DNA from: Methylobacterium sp. J-090
Lineage (GTDB): Bacteria; Pseudomonadota; Alphaproteobacteria; Rhizobiales; Beijerinckiaceae
Direction of reading: 5' to 3'
NCBI RefSeq assembly: GCF_022829345.1
Contig: NZ_JAKSXV010000089.1
Span: 62,001-126,000 of the forward strand
DNA: 64,000 bases
Positions within the stretch are counted from its first letter, which is position 1. The number at the start of each line of letters is the position of its first letter. Positions 8,927 to 17,276 of the stretch are shown here, piece after piece. The translations under genes were made by a program, and so were the position numbers. Under the pieces are notes generated by a model, which saw only the letters and a program-made list of their open reading frames with translations, was not told where the DNA came from and made no database searches.

Positions 8927-8955
8927 ACGGTGTCCTCTGGGCGTTGGATTACGGA

Positions 8956-9948
8956 TCAGGCGCTCAGGTGGTGCGCGGCCGCAGCGTCCCAGCCGAGCGA
9001 CACGGTCTGGCCGAGGGCGAGCGGGCGGCCCGCATAGGCCGCGTCATCGATGACGGCGGTGAGCGCCGTGGCGCCGGGCCCGCCGAGGCCGTCCGCCTCG
9101 AAGCCCACATGCACGCTGGTGCCCTGGTACTCGACGGAGACGACGCGGGCCGGCACCGCGCCGGACCCGGCCTGCGGGCCGAGGCGCATCCGATCGGCGC
9201 GCACCGCGATCTCGGTGGAATCCGGCAGCCGGATGATGTTGTGGCCGCCGATGAAGCGGGCGACGAAGGCGGTGGCCGGCCGCTCGAACACCGTGCGCGG
9301 GTCGGCCGCCTGCTCGATGCGCCCGCCGTTCATCACCACCACGAGGTCGGAGAGCGCCATCGCCTCCTCCTGGCTGTGGGTGACGTGGATGAAGGTGATG
9401 CCGAGCTCGGACTGGAGCCGCTTCAGTTCGGTCCGCATCCGCACCCGCAGGAACGGATCGAGGGCGGAGAGCGGCTCGTCGAGGAGCAGGACCTTGGGTC
9501 CGGTGACGAGGGCCCGGGCCAGCGCCACGCGCTGCTGCTGGCCGCCGGAGAGCTGGGCCGGCAGGCGCTCGGCCAGATGCGCCATCTGCACGAGGTCGAG
9601 CATGGCGAGGGCCTTGGCCCGGCGCTCGGCCTTGCCCATGCCCCGCATCTTCAGGCTGAAGGCGACGTTGTCCCGGCAATTGAGGTGGGGGAACAGGGCG
9701 TAGCTCTGGAACATCATCGCGGTGCCGCGCTCGGCCGGCGTCGCGTTGCCCACCGCATGCGGGCCGATGACGACGTCGCCGGAGGACACCGTCTCGTGCC
9801 CGCCGATCATCCGAAGCGTGGTGGTCTTGCCGCAGCCCGAGGGGCCGAGCAGGCAGCAATAGGCGCCCGAGCGGACCTTCAGATCGATGGCATCCACGGC
9901 CGTGGTGTTGCCGTAGCGCTTGGTCAGGCGGATCAGCTCGACATCCAT
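8956..9948 (-). CDS. ABC transporter ATP-binding protein (PotA type)
   Basis: About 330 residues. Walker A GPSGCGKTT is near residue 35, Q-loop MFQSYALFPH, signature LSGGQQQRVALARAL, Walker B KVLLLDEPLSALD and H-loop HVTHSQEEAMAL. A C-terminal TOBE-like domain (about 240 to 330) is typical of PotA/MalK-like importers. The start at 9948 has GGGAGAG seven bases upstream. The longest frame adds 41 codons that overlap the hydantoinase end and is not credible. It energises the two permeases encoded downstream. Confidence 0.92.
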   Translation of the reverse strand: MDVELIRLTKRYGNTTAVDAIDLKVRSGAYCCLLGPSGCGKTTTLRMIGGHETVSSGDVVIGPHAVGNATPAERGTAMMFQSYALFPHLNCRDNVAFSLKMRGMGKAERRAKALAMLDLVQMAHLAERLPAQLSGGQQQRVALARALVTGPKVLLLDEPLSALDPFLRVRMRTELKRLQSELGITFIHVTHSQEEAMALSDLVVVMNGGRIEQAADPRTVFERPATAFVARFIGGHNIIRLPDSTEIAVRADRMRLGPQAGSGAVPARVVSVEYQGTSVHVGFEADGLGGPGATALTAVIDDAAYAGRPLALGQTVSLGWDAAAAHHLSA

Positions 9949-10024
9949 GATTCTCTCCCTCCGGACATCCAGCAAGCGGCGGGCCAGACGAGAGCCGGTT
10001 CGCCGGGGAAGTCGCCCCGTCGGC

Positions 10025-11446
10025 TCATGAACTTGGGGCGCCCTGCGCGGTCCGGTCGAGCACCCGCCCATGGCCGAGGGCGCCCACCACCCGCCCGTCC
10101 TCGGCCACGACCTCGCCCCGCGCGAGGGTCATCACCGGCCAGCCCGTCACCGCAAATCCCTCCCAGGGCGTGTAGTCGGCACCGTGGTGGAGGTTCGCCT
10201 GCCGGATCGTCTCGCGGCGGTTGGGGTCCCACAGCGCGAGGTCCGCGTCGAACCCGACGCCGATGGAGCCTTTTCGCGGGTAGAGCGCGTAGAGCCTGGC
10301 GTGGTTCGTGGCGGTGATCGCGACGAAGCGGTTGAGGGAGATGCGCCCCGCCGAGACCCCTTCCGAGAACAGGATGGGCAAGCGCGTCTCGATACCCGGG
10401 ATGCCGTTCGGCACGTAACGGAACGAGGTTTTCGCGCGCGGGTTCAGCTTGCCCGCACTGTCGTCGTAGCGGAACGGGCAGTGGTCGGAGGACACGATCT
10501 CGAACACGCCGGTCTCGATCCCGCGCCAGATCGCGGCCTGGCTCGCCGTGTCGCGGGGCGGCGGCGAGCAGACGTATTTGGCGCCCGCCATGGGGTCGTC
10601 GGACCCGTGCCCCTTCAGGTCCTCGGCCGTCAGGGTGAGGTATTGCGGGCAGGTCTCGGCGTGGATCTTCAGGCCGCGCGCCTTGGCCCAAGCGATCTGC
10701 TCCATGGCCTGCTCGCCCGAGACGTGGACGATGACGATGGGCAGATCCACGAGTTCGGCATGGGCGATCGCCCGGTGCGCCGCCTCGCGCTCCACGAGTT
10801 GGGGCCGGGACAGGGCATGGCCGTAAGGCGTGGTCTGCCCGGCGCGCTCCAGCTTCTCGGTCATGTACCGGATGGCGTCGTAGCCCTCGGCATGGACCAT
10901 GACGCGGGCGCCCTCGCGGCGGGCCACGTCGAACACGTCGAGGATCTGGCGGTCGTTCAGCACTAGGTCGTCGTAGGTCATGAAGACCTTGAACGAGGTG
11001 TAGCCCTCGGCGATGAGCGCCGGCAGTTCCTGGCCGAGCACCGCGGGCGTCGGGTCCGAGACGATGAGGTGGATGGCGACATCGATGTGGCATTGGCCCT
11101 CTGCCAACGCCCGGTAGGCGTGCGTCGCCTCGCGGAGCGACGCGCCGCGCGGCTGTAGGGCGAAGGGCATCACGCAGGTGTTGCCGCCGGCCGCCGCCGC
11201 CCGGGTGGCGGAGGCGAAATCGTCGGCCATGACGATGCCGGGGCCGGAATCCTGGGCGATGTGGACGTGGCTGTCGATGCCGCCGGGCAGGACGAGGAGG
11301 CCCGAGGCGTCGATGGTGCGGGCGGCATCGGTGATCCGCTCGGCGATTCCCGCGATCCGCCCGTCCCGGATGCCGAGATCGGCGCGGACCGTGTCGGCGG
11401 CGGTGACGAGGGTGCCGCCCCGGATGGCGAGGTCGAACTCGGGCAT
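10025..11446 (-). CDS. Dihydropyrimidinase/hydantoinase-family amidohydrolase
   Basis: A 473-residue cyclic amidohydrolase. Metal ligands are visible in PGGIDSHVHI (near residue 57), the carboxylated Lys in EGYTSFKVFMTYDD (near 150), and HAE, HVS and SSDHCPF further on. Length and order match D-hydantoinase/dihydropyrimidinase. The enzyme would open 5,6-dihydrouracil, hydantoin or a related cyclic ureide. It starts five bases after the AtzD/barbiturase-family gene and precedes the importer genes, so it is probably in one operon with them. Reductive and Rut-type pyrimidine routes may therefore coexist here. Confidence 0.9.
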   Translation of the reverse strand: MPEFDLAIRGGTLVTAADTVRADLGIRDGRIAGIAERITDAARTIDASGLLVLPGGIDSHVHIAQDSGPGIVMADDFASATRAAAAGGNTCVMPFALQPRGASLREATHAYRALAEGQCHIDVAIHLIVSDPTPAVLGQELPALIAEGYTSFKVFMTYDDLVLNDRQILDVFDVARREGARVMVHAEGYDAIRYMTEKLERAGQTTPYGHALSRPQLVEREAAHRAIAHAELVDLPIVIVHVSGEQAMEQIAWAKARGLKIHAETCPQYLTLTAEDLKGHGSDDPMAGAKYVCSPPPRDTASQAAIWRGIETGVFEIVSSDHCPFRYDDSAGKLNPRAKTSFRYVPNGIPGIETRLPILFSEGVSAGRISLNRFVAITATNHARLYALYPRKGSIGVGFDADLALWDPNRRETIRQANLHHGADYTPWEGFAVTGWPVMTLARGEVVAEDGRVVGALGHGRVLDRTAQGAPSS

Positions 11447-11451
11447 GGGTG

Positions 11452-12558
11452 TCAGTCCCTGACGCGGGCGATGATGGCGACGGGGCCGCCGCCGTCCGGC
11501 CCCTGATGCTCGGCCCCGCCCGATACGAACAGGTCGGTCCGCCCGATCACGGCGGCCGCGACCCCGCCCACGAGGGCGCGGGCATGCCGGGTGGCGTTGA
11601 TGTCGCTGTCGTCGTTCATGATGTGGCGCCGCCCCCGGATCAGGCCATCGTGCGACGGCTCGGCCTTGGCGAGAAGGGCGACCACGCGCTCGGCGTCGTC
11701 CGGCGCCAATTGGCCCGCGACGGAGAAGCGGAGATCGGACAGGACGCCGTGAATCGCGAGACCGTCGATGCCGTCGCGCATGACCCGGTGGGCGATGGCG
11801 TGCGGGCCGGACCAGCCGCGCGCGTTGCCGAGCACGATGACCTCGTTGCGCATCAGTTCGATCCCGGCCGAGGCGCTGGCACGGCCGGAATAGAGGTCGC
11901 GCCGCGCGCCGATGACGGCGTCGGAGAGGTCGGCCCCGTCCACCTCGCCGAGCGCGAGCGCGATGCCCAAAGCCGAGGCGCCGCGCGACAACCCCATCGA
12001 GGCGTAGGTGTCGTGGGTCGAAACGGTCCGGCCGCGCGCCGCTGCCTCACCGATCCGGGCGCTGGTGAGAAGCGGACACTTCACCTGGACGAAATGGACG
12101 TCCTCCGGGTCGTCCAGGCCGGCCCCGGCCATCGCCCGGCCGACCGCCGCGGCGGTGGCCTCCACCTGCGCCATGCGGCCGATCTCCTCGGGCTGGAAAT
12201 CGGCGGTGAAGGCCGTGCCGATGGCGAGCGCCGCCGTATCCGGGTCCGGCGCGCCGTCGCGGCGGGCCAGGACGAGCAGGTGAGGCGACAAGCCGCCCTC
12301 GGTCCCGCCCGACATCACCAGGGCGACCCGCGCGCCCACGGCCTCGGGCGTGCACCCGAGGGTGCCCGCGAGGGCCGTCTCCAGGGCCATCACGGCGAGT
12401 TGCCGGGTGAAGTCGTTGACGCAGCCATTGCCCTCGGTCTTGCCGAAGATTGCCACGATCTCGGCCGCCGCCACGGCGCCGGACGCGATGAGGTCCATCA
12501 CCCCCGCGACATCGGCGGGGTGACGCGTGGGCACGCGGAAGACGAGGCATTCGGGCAT
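11452..12558 (-). CDS. AtzD/barbiturase-family ring-opening amidohydrolase
   Basis: About 368 residues, the usual size for cyanuric acid hydrolases and barbiturases, a rare family of three similar domains around a Ser-Lys active centre. Recognisable segments are FGKTEGNGCVNDFTRQLA, VMSGGTEGGLSPH, VQVKCPLLTSARI, SAGIELMRNEVIVLGN, RRHIMNDDSDINATRHARA and VSGGAEHQGPDGGGPVA. The start MPECLVFRVPT at 12558 fits the family. The long upstream frame extension is not conserved-looking. Family members open cyanuric acid (to 1-carboxybiuret) or barbituric acid (to ureidomalonate). I cannot tell which without a residue-level alignment. Confidence 0.88.
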   Translation of the reverse strand: MPECLVFRVPTRHPADVAGVMDLIASGAVAAAEIVAIFGKTEGNGCVNDFTRQLAVMALETALAGTLGCTPEAVGARVALVMSGGTEGGLSPHLLVLARRDGAPDPDTAALAIGTAFTADFQPEEIGRMAQVEATAAAVGRAMAGAGLDDPEDVHFVQVKCPLLTSARIGEAAARGRTVSTHDTYASMGLSRGASALGIALALGEVDGADLSDAVIGARRDLYSGRASASAGIELMRNEVIVLGNARGWSGPHAIAHRVMRDGIDGLAIHGVLSDLRFSVAGQLAPDDAERVVALLAKAEPSHDGLIRGRRHIMNDDSDINATRHARALVGGVAAAVIGRTDLFVSGGAEHQGPDGGGPVAIIARVRD

Positions 12559-13219
12559 GGCACGTTCGGTTGAGGACGGGGACGCGACGCGCGCCTGGGC
12601 TGGGTCGCACGGCACGGCTAAGACCGCTTCCGCCCGGCGCCCCGCGCCCGGACCTTCGACCGCCCGGGGCGGAACGGCAGGCGCCCGCGAAACTTGCACG
12701 AACTGGACCAAGCCCGTCGAGCCGGCCCCTCGACCGGCGCCGGGTGGCGGCTCGGATCGGTCACGACCGGCGAAACCCACCCGGCCGGTCGCCCTGCCGC
12801 CCCTGGGGTGTCGCTGGGTGACGCGAACGGTGGTTTCCCCGCCGGTCGCGGTCGGGCTCACCACCCTCGACGGAGTCGGCACGGAGCGTTACGCCGGACG
12901 TTCCGTACGCGCAATGTTACAACATTTCATGAAAGTCCGATCGGCCGATTGACTCCCCTCCGCCGCGCGGCGAAGGTTCGACGGTCAAGCTTGCTGCGGG
13001 TGGTCGACCCGAGGCTGGCGTGCTCCTGCGACGCAGAGGATACCGGTTCGCCGCGGGCGCGGGTGACACAACGAGGGTTTGCGGGAGACCCATCGTGCAC
13101 AACGTAACGTCCCTCGGGCGGGGTATCCCGGCGGAGTGCAGGAACGGGTCCGGTTGCCGATGCGGCCGATCCCGTGAGGGCACCCGCCCGGCCGCCGCCC
13201 GACACTTTCGAGCGCATCG
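12559..13219. other. 661-bp divergent intergenic region
   Basis: This gap separates the leftward catabolic operon from the rightward ABC transporter. Open frames cross it on both strands, but none has family-like composition or a good start, so I annotate no gene. It contains a possible Zur box (listed separately) and should hold promoters for both flanking operons. Confidence 0.6.
12911..12928. promoter_or_regulatory. Candidate Zur (zinc uptake regulator) box
   Basis: GCAATGTTACAACATTTC matches the proteobacterial Zur palindrome GAAATGTTATAACATTTC at 16 of 18 positions. The inner arms AATGTT/AACATT are perfect with a two-base centre. It lies 292 bases before the DUF3526-type ABC transporter and 353 bases before the ring-opening amidohydrolase. 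Zinc control of the transporter is inferred. Confidence 0.5.
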
Positions 13220-13972
13220 GTGACCGTTCGTCCAAGCCCAACACCCCCGAAGGCCGACGTCGTGCTGGCGATCCGAGGCGCGACCAAGCGCTTCGGCGAC
13301 CGGCCGGCCCTCGACGGCCTCGACCTGTCGCTCCGCCGGGGCGAGGTCTTCGCCCTGCTCGGACCGAACGGCGCCGGCAAGACCACCACGGTCAACCTGA
13401 TCCTCGGCTTCCTGAAGGCCGATGCCGGCTCGGTCCGGGTCTGCGGGATCGATGCCGGCACCGATCCCATCGGGGCGCGGCGGCACGTGGCCTACATTCC
13501 CGAGCAGGTGGCACTCTATCCCGGCCTCTCGGGCGTGGAGAACCTGCGCTACTTCGCGACGCTCGCCGGCCTCGACCTGGCGAAGGAGACCGCCGTCGCC
13601 CTGCTCGCCGAGGCCGGCCTCGGCCGGGAAGCCCACCGCCGGCCCGCCGGTTCCTACTCGAAGGGCATGCGCCAAAAGGTCGGCATCGCGGTGGCGCTCG
13701 CGCGTCAGGCCCGGCTCCTGCTCCTCGACGAGCCGACCTCCGGGCTCGATCCGAGTGCGGCGGCGGACTTCTCCGTGACGGTCCGCGCGGCGGCGGACCG
13801 CGGCACCGCCATCCTGATGGCGACCCACGACCTCTACCGGGTGCGCGAGATGGCCGACCGCGTCGGCGTGCTGAGCCGCGGCCGGATCGTCGAGGAGATC
13901 GCCCCCAGGACCCTCGACCATGTTGGCCTGGAGCGGCTCTACATGGAGCGGCTGGCCGGGGGCGCGGCGTGA
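13220..13972 (+). CDS. ABC transporter ATP-binding protein (CcmA/NosF-like)
   Basis: A 250-residue ATPase. Walker A is GPNGAGKTTT, the Q-loop region AYIPEQVALYPGLSG, the signature SYSKGMRQKVGIA, Walker B LLLLDEPTSGLD and the H-loop MATHDL. The GTG start at 13220 is used. The sequence resembles ATPases paired with ABC-2/DUF3526 permeases, which export or handle unknown substrates and lack a binding protein. The stop overlaps the next GTG start (GTGA), indicating translational coupling of the three genes. Confidence 0.9.
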   Translation: MTVRPSPTPPKADVVLAIRGATKRFGDRPALDGLDLSLRRGEVFALLGPNGAGKTTTVNLILGFLKADAGSVRVCGIDAGTDPIGARRHVAYIPEQVALYPGLSGVENLRYFATLAGLDLAKETAVALLAEAGLGREAHRRPAGSYSKGMRQKVGIAVALARQARLLLLDEPTSGLDPSAAADFSVTVRAAADRGTAILMATHDLYRVREMADRVGVLSRGRIVEEIAPRTLDHVGLERLYMERLAGGAA

Positions 13973-15363
13973 GGCGGATCGCAGCCGAACTCGCGCTGAC
14001 CGCCCGCGACGCGCGCCTGCGCTGGATCGGTTCCGTCCTGGTCCTGCTGCTCCTGGTCACCGGCCTCGGCGCTTGGCGCGACGCCGCGCGCTACGCCGGC
14101 GAGGTCGGGCAGGTGACGGCGGCCGAACGCGCGCGCTGGCTCGGCCAGGATGCCAAGAACCCGCATTCGGCCGATCATTTCGGCCTGTGGGTGTTCCGTG
14201 CCTCCGCCCCGCTCGCCGTGCTCGATCCCGGCACCGAGCCCTATACGGGTCGGATGGTGCGGGTCGAGGCGCACGTCTTCAACGAGGCGGTCTACCGCGC
14301 CGTCCAGGATGCCGGCCCCCTCGCCCGCTCGGGCCTCGGCAGCGTCGCCGAGATCGTCCAGCTCGTGGTGCCGCTCGCCGCCATCCTGCTCGGCTTCTCC
14401 GCCTTCGCGGCCGACCGCAAGCGCGGCACGCTGCGCCTGGCGCTCGGCAACGGCGTCCCGCCGGGCCGGCTCTTCGCGAGTCGGTTCACGGCGCTGTTCA
14501 TCGCCCTCCTCGCCGTGGTCGGCGCTCCGCTCCTCGGGATCGGCGGGCTCGCGGTGGTGAGCCAGGAGGGTGCGGGCTGGCAGGCGGTGCCACGCCTGTT
14601 CGCCTGGGTCGCGGCGCAGCTCGCCTACGCCACCGCGTTCCTGCTGCTCGCGATGCTCGTCTCCCTCGTCGCGCGCACGGCCCGGGGCGCCCTCGCCGCC
14701 GCGCTGGCGGCCTGGGTCGTCCTCTGCGTCGCGGCGCCCCGTCTCGCCAGCGCCGGTGTCGACGCCTTCGCGCCCGCGCTCGCGTACCGGGACGTCCGGG
14801 CCCGCATCGATGCCGGCTTCCGGGCCCATCGGACCGCGGAGGCGAACGACGTCCGCGCGCGCGAGGTGCTGGCCCGCTACGGGGTGAGCGACGCCGACGA
14901 ACTGCCCGTGGATCTGCGGGGCCTGATGATGTCCGAGAACGAGAGCCACAACTTCGCGGTCTACGACCGCGAGCTCGGCGCCTTCTTTGACAGCCTCGCG
15001 GCCCAGGAGCGGGCCTTCGCCTGGGCCGGCCTCCTGTCGCCGCGGGTCGCCCTGCAATCCCTCTCGCAGACGCTCGCCGGCACCGACTTCGCCCAGCACG
15101 CCCACTTCGTCTGGGCGGTGGAATCCTACCGGCGCGGGATCTCGGAACGCATGAACGCCGAGATCCGCGACCATCCGCAGCGCGGCGGCGCCGTCCTCGT
15201 CGCCGGGCCGGACCTGTGGCGGGAGATCCCGCCCTTCGTCCTCCAGCCCCTGCCCTTCGCCCGCGCCCTGGCCGACGCACGCGTCCCGGCCCTCGTCCTC
15301 GCCCTGTGGCTCGGCCTGCTCGCAGCCCTGTGCATTCCTGGAATTCGGAGGCTGAGGCCGTGA
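13969..15363 (+). CDS. ABC-2 type permease, DUF3526 family (first of two)
   Basis: About 464 residues. A helix near residue 20 is followed by a roughly 130-residue external segment and then a cluster of helices (LGSVAEIVQLVVPLAAILLG, FIALLAVVGAPLLGIGGLAV, LAAALAAWVVLCVAA). A second soluble segment contains LRGLMMSENESHNFAVYDRE and a final helix closes the protein. This architecture is typical of DUF3526 permeases, which occur as tandem pairs. GTG starts inside the ATPase stop codon, and its own stop overlaps the next start. Confidence 0.85.
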   Translation: MRRIAAELALTARDARLRWIGSVLVLLLLVTGLGAWRDAARYAGEVGQVTAAERARWLGQDAKNPHSADHFGLWVFRASAPLAVLDPGTEPYTGRMVRVEAHVFNEAVYRAVQDAGPLARSGLGSVAEIVQLVVPLAAILLGFSAFAADRKRGTLRLALGNGVPPGRLFASRFTALFIALLAVVGAPLLGIGGLAVVSQEGAGWQAVPRLFAWVAAQLAYATAFLLLAMLVSLVARTARGALAAALAAWVVLCVAAPRLASAGVDAFAPALAYRDVRARIDAGFRAHRTAEANDVRAREVLARYGVSDADELPVDLRGLMMSENESHNFAVYDRELGAFFDSLAAQERAFAWAGLLSPRVALQSLSQTLAGTDFAQHAHFVWAVESYRRGISERMNAEIRDHPQRGGAVLVAGPDLWREIPPFVLQPLPFARALADARVPALVLALWLGLLAALCIPGIRRLRP

Positions 15364-16847
15364 GCGCCGCACGCTTCCCCCACCTGCTCCGGGCCGAGCT
15401 GCGGCTCATCCTGCGCGAGCGCCTGACCTGGGCGATCCTCGCCGCCCTCGTGGCGGCGCTGTGCCTGGCCGCGTCCACGGGGGCCGGGCGCGTCGCCGCG
15501 GAGCGCGGCGCCCTGGCGCAGGCCGCGGCCGACGGGGCGCGGGTGGTGCACGAGGCCAGGGCCGCCCACGAGCGCTACGGCAGGCCGGCTCCCATCAAGG
15601 TGAATTACTGGCAGGACCCCACCGACGCCTTCGGCTACATGACCTATTTCATGGCCGCCCACGCGGTGAAACCGCCGACGCCGCTCGCCGTGCTCGCCGC
15701 CGGTCAGTCCGACGTGCAGCCCGCTGTCATGCGGGTCGGCTTCGGCTACAGCACGGTCTTCGACGATACGGCCTACGAGCCCGGCTCTGCGGCCAAGCTC
15801 CGGCTCGGCCCCTTCGATCTCGCCTTCGTGCTGGTCTACCTCGTGCCGCTCGCGGTCATCGCGCTGGCCGGCACGCGGCTCTCGTCCGAGCAGGATCGCG
15901 GCATCCTGCGCCTGATCGCTTCCCAGCCCATCGGACCGCGCCGGGTCGCGGGCGCGAAGTTCGGAGCCGTCGCGCTGGTCGCCGTCGCCGGCGTGCTCGG
16001 CGGGACGGCGCTGGCGCTCCTCGTCTCGGGGGGTCTCGGCAGCCTCGATGGGTGGAACGGCACGCTGGCCCTGCTCGTAATGGCGCTGGCCGCCTATGTG
16101 GCCGTCTGGGTGGCGGCCTGCACGGTGGTGGCGAGCTTCTGGCGCGGGGCCGTCGCCGCCCTCGCGATCCTCGTGCTGGCCTGGGTCTGCGTGACGGTCG
16201 CCCTGCCCACCGCGCTCGCCCTGGCGGTCGACGCCCTCTCGCCCGTGCCCTCGCGGATCGCGGCCATCGACGCCAGCCGGCGGGCGCAGGCCCACTTCTA
16301 CACCGGCGCGGAAGGCTCGCGGATCACGGCGGCTTGGCTTGCCGGGACGGTCCCGGAGGCCGCGCGCCGGCCGGACCTCGTGGAAGCGCCGGAGATCAAG
16401 CGCCTGGCGCGCGACGCGTTCTACGACACGGCACTGGCGGGGTATCGGGACGCCGCGCGCGCGCATGCCCTGGCGGGGGCGGCCTGGGGCCGGCGGTTGG
16501 CCGTCCTCTCGCCGGCGACAATCCTCGGCCTCGCCCTGGAGACGGCGGCCGGGACCGATGCGGGACGGCATGCCGCCTTCCTGTCGGCGGGTGCGGCCTA
16601 CCGGCGGGACCTGAGTGCGTTCTTCGAGCCCCGCATCCTCGCCCAGGCCCTCGAGCCTCGCCCGGTCTGCGACGGCTGCCCGGCGCGCCTCGATTTCGAC
16701 GCCTACGATGCCGTGCCGTCGTTCGCGCCCTCCCTCCCCCGCGCCGCGGCCGAACGCCAGACGCTGATGGCCCTCGGCAGCCTCATGGCCGGTGCCCTGC
16801 TCCTCGCCGCAGTCGCCCACCGTCGGCTCGCCGAGTGGCCCGCCTGA
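15360..16847 (+). CDS. ABC-2 type permease, DUF3526 family (second of two)
   Basis: About 495 residues with the same layout as its upstream partner: a first helix (LTWAILAALVAALCLAA), an external domain with NYWQDPTDAFGYMTYFMAAHAV, a five-helix block (LAFVLVYLVPLAVIALAG onward), a second external domain with a CDGC cysteine pair, and a last helix. The GTG start at 15360 overlaps the preceding stop. The pair plus ATPase forms a complete transporter. No binding protein is encoded. A TonB-dependent receptor follows, behind its own riboswitch. Confidence 0.85.
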   Translation: MSAARFPHLLRAELRLILRERLTWAILAALVAALCLAASTGAGRVAAERGALAQAAADGARVVHEARAAHERYGRPAPIKVNYWQDPTDAFGYMTYFMAAHAVKPPTPLAVLAAGQSDVQPAVMRVGFGYSTVFDDTAYEPGSAAKLRLGPFDLAFVLVYLVPLAVIALAGTRLSSEQDRGILRLIASQPIGPRRVAGAKFGAVALVAVAGVLGGTALALLVSGGLGSLDGWNGTLALLVMALAAYVAVWVAACTVVASFWRGAVAALAILVLAWVCVTVALPTALALAVDALSPVPSRIAAIDASRRAQAHFYTGAEGSRITAAWLAGTVPEAARRPDLVEAPEIKRLARDAFYDTALAGYRDAARAHALAGAAWGRRLAVLSPATILGLALETAAGTDAGRHAAFLSAGAAYRRDLSAFFEPRILAQALEPRPVCDGCPARLDFDAYDAVPSFAPSLPRAAAERQTLMALGSLMAGALLLAAVAHRRLAEWPA

Positions 16848-16980
16848 GGTCCGTGAACGGGCTCGCGGTGCGGGGCCTCCACTTGCGACCCTCCGAGCAC
16901 TTGTCACCCTCTGAACACAGGGGCTCGAAAAGCGCGGCATGGCATTGACGCCGCGCCGTTCGATCGGGCTCTCCTGAGCG

Positions 16981-17154
16981 CGACGGTTCCTCGTTCGAGG
17001 ATCAAAAGGGAACGCGGTGAGGGCTTTCGGGCCCGATGCCGCGGCTGCCCCCGCAACTGTAAGCGGCGAGCCCTTCACCACCGACGTCACTGAGCCGCCT
17101 CGCTCGGGAAGACGGTGAAGGGCGACGACCCGCGAGCCAGGAGACCTGCCGTCA
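16981..17154 (+). ncRNA. Cobalamin riboswitch upstream of the TonB-dependent receptor
   Basis: Conserved elements occur in order: AAAAGGGAACGCGGTGAGG near 17004, the core CCCCCGCAACTGTAAGCGGC at about 17049-17067, CACTGAGCC, GGGAAGACGG, and the B12 box GAGCCAGGAGACCTGCC at 17134-17150. CGACGG at 16981 can pair with CCGTC at 17149 as helix P1. The coding start of the receptor lies about 125 bases downstream. Adenosylcobalamin or a related form should repress expression of the receptor and the following gene. Confidence 0.95.
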
Positions 17155-17276
17155 GTCGTGGTCACACGCGAAACGCGCTGGGCGGGGTGCCCCGGCGGGT
17201 GCGGGAGCATGCGCGCGTGCGTGGTTCGGCCTCGTTCGCGGTGACGTGCCACTGCCGTCGCCCGAGGCCCATCAAC

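Noticed and set aside
12930..13219. Possible third cobalamin riboswitch before the ABC transporter
   Set aside because: I looked for the B12 box (CCAGGAGACCTGCC) and the GCAACTGTAAGCGG core on both strands and found neither.
12985..13470. Minus-strand frames around the start of the ABC ATPase gene
   Set aside because: They overlap a clear ATPase on the other strand and lack family features or a ribosome-binding site.
13174..13968. Upstream extension of the first DUF3526 permease frame
   Set aside because: The extension lies inside the ATPase gene in another frame. The GTG overlapping the ATPase stop is the sensible start.
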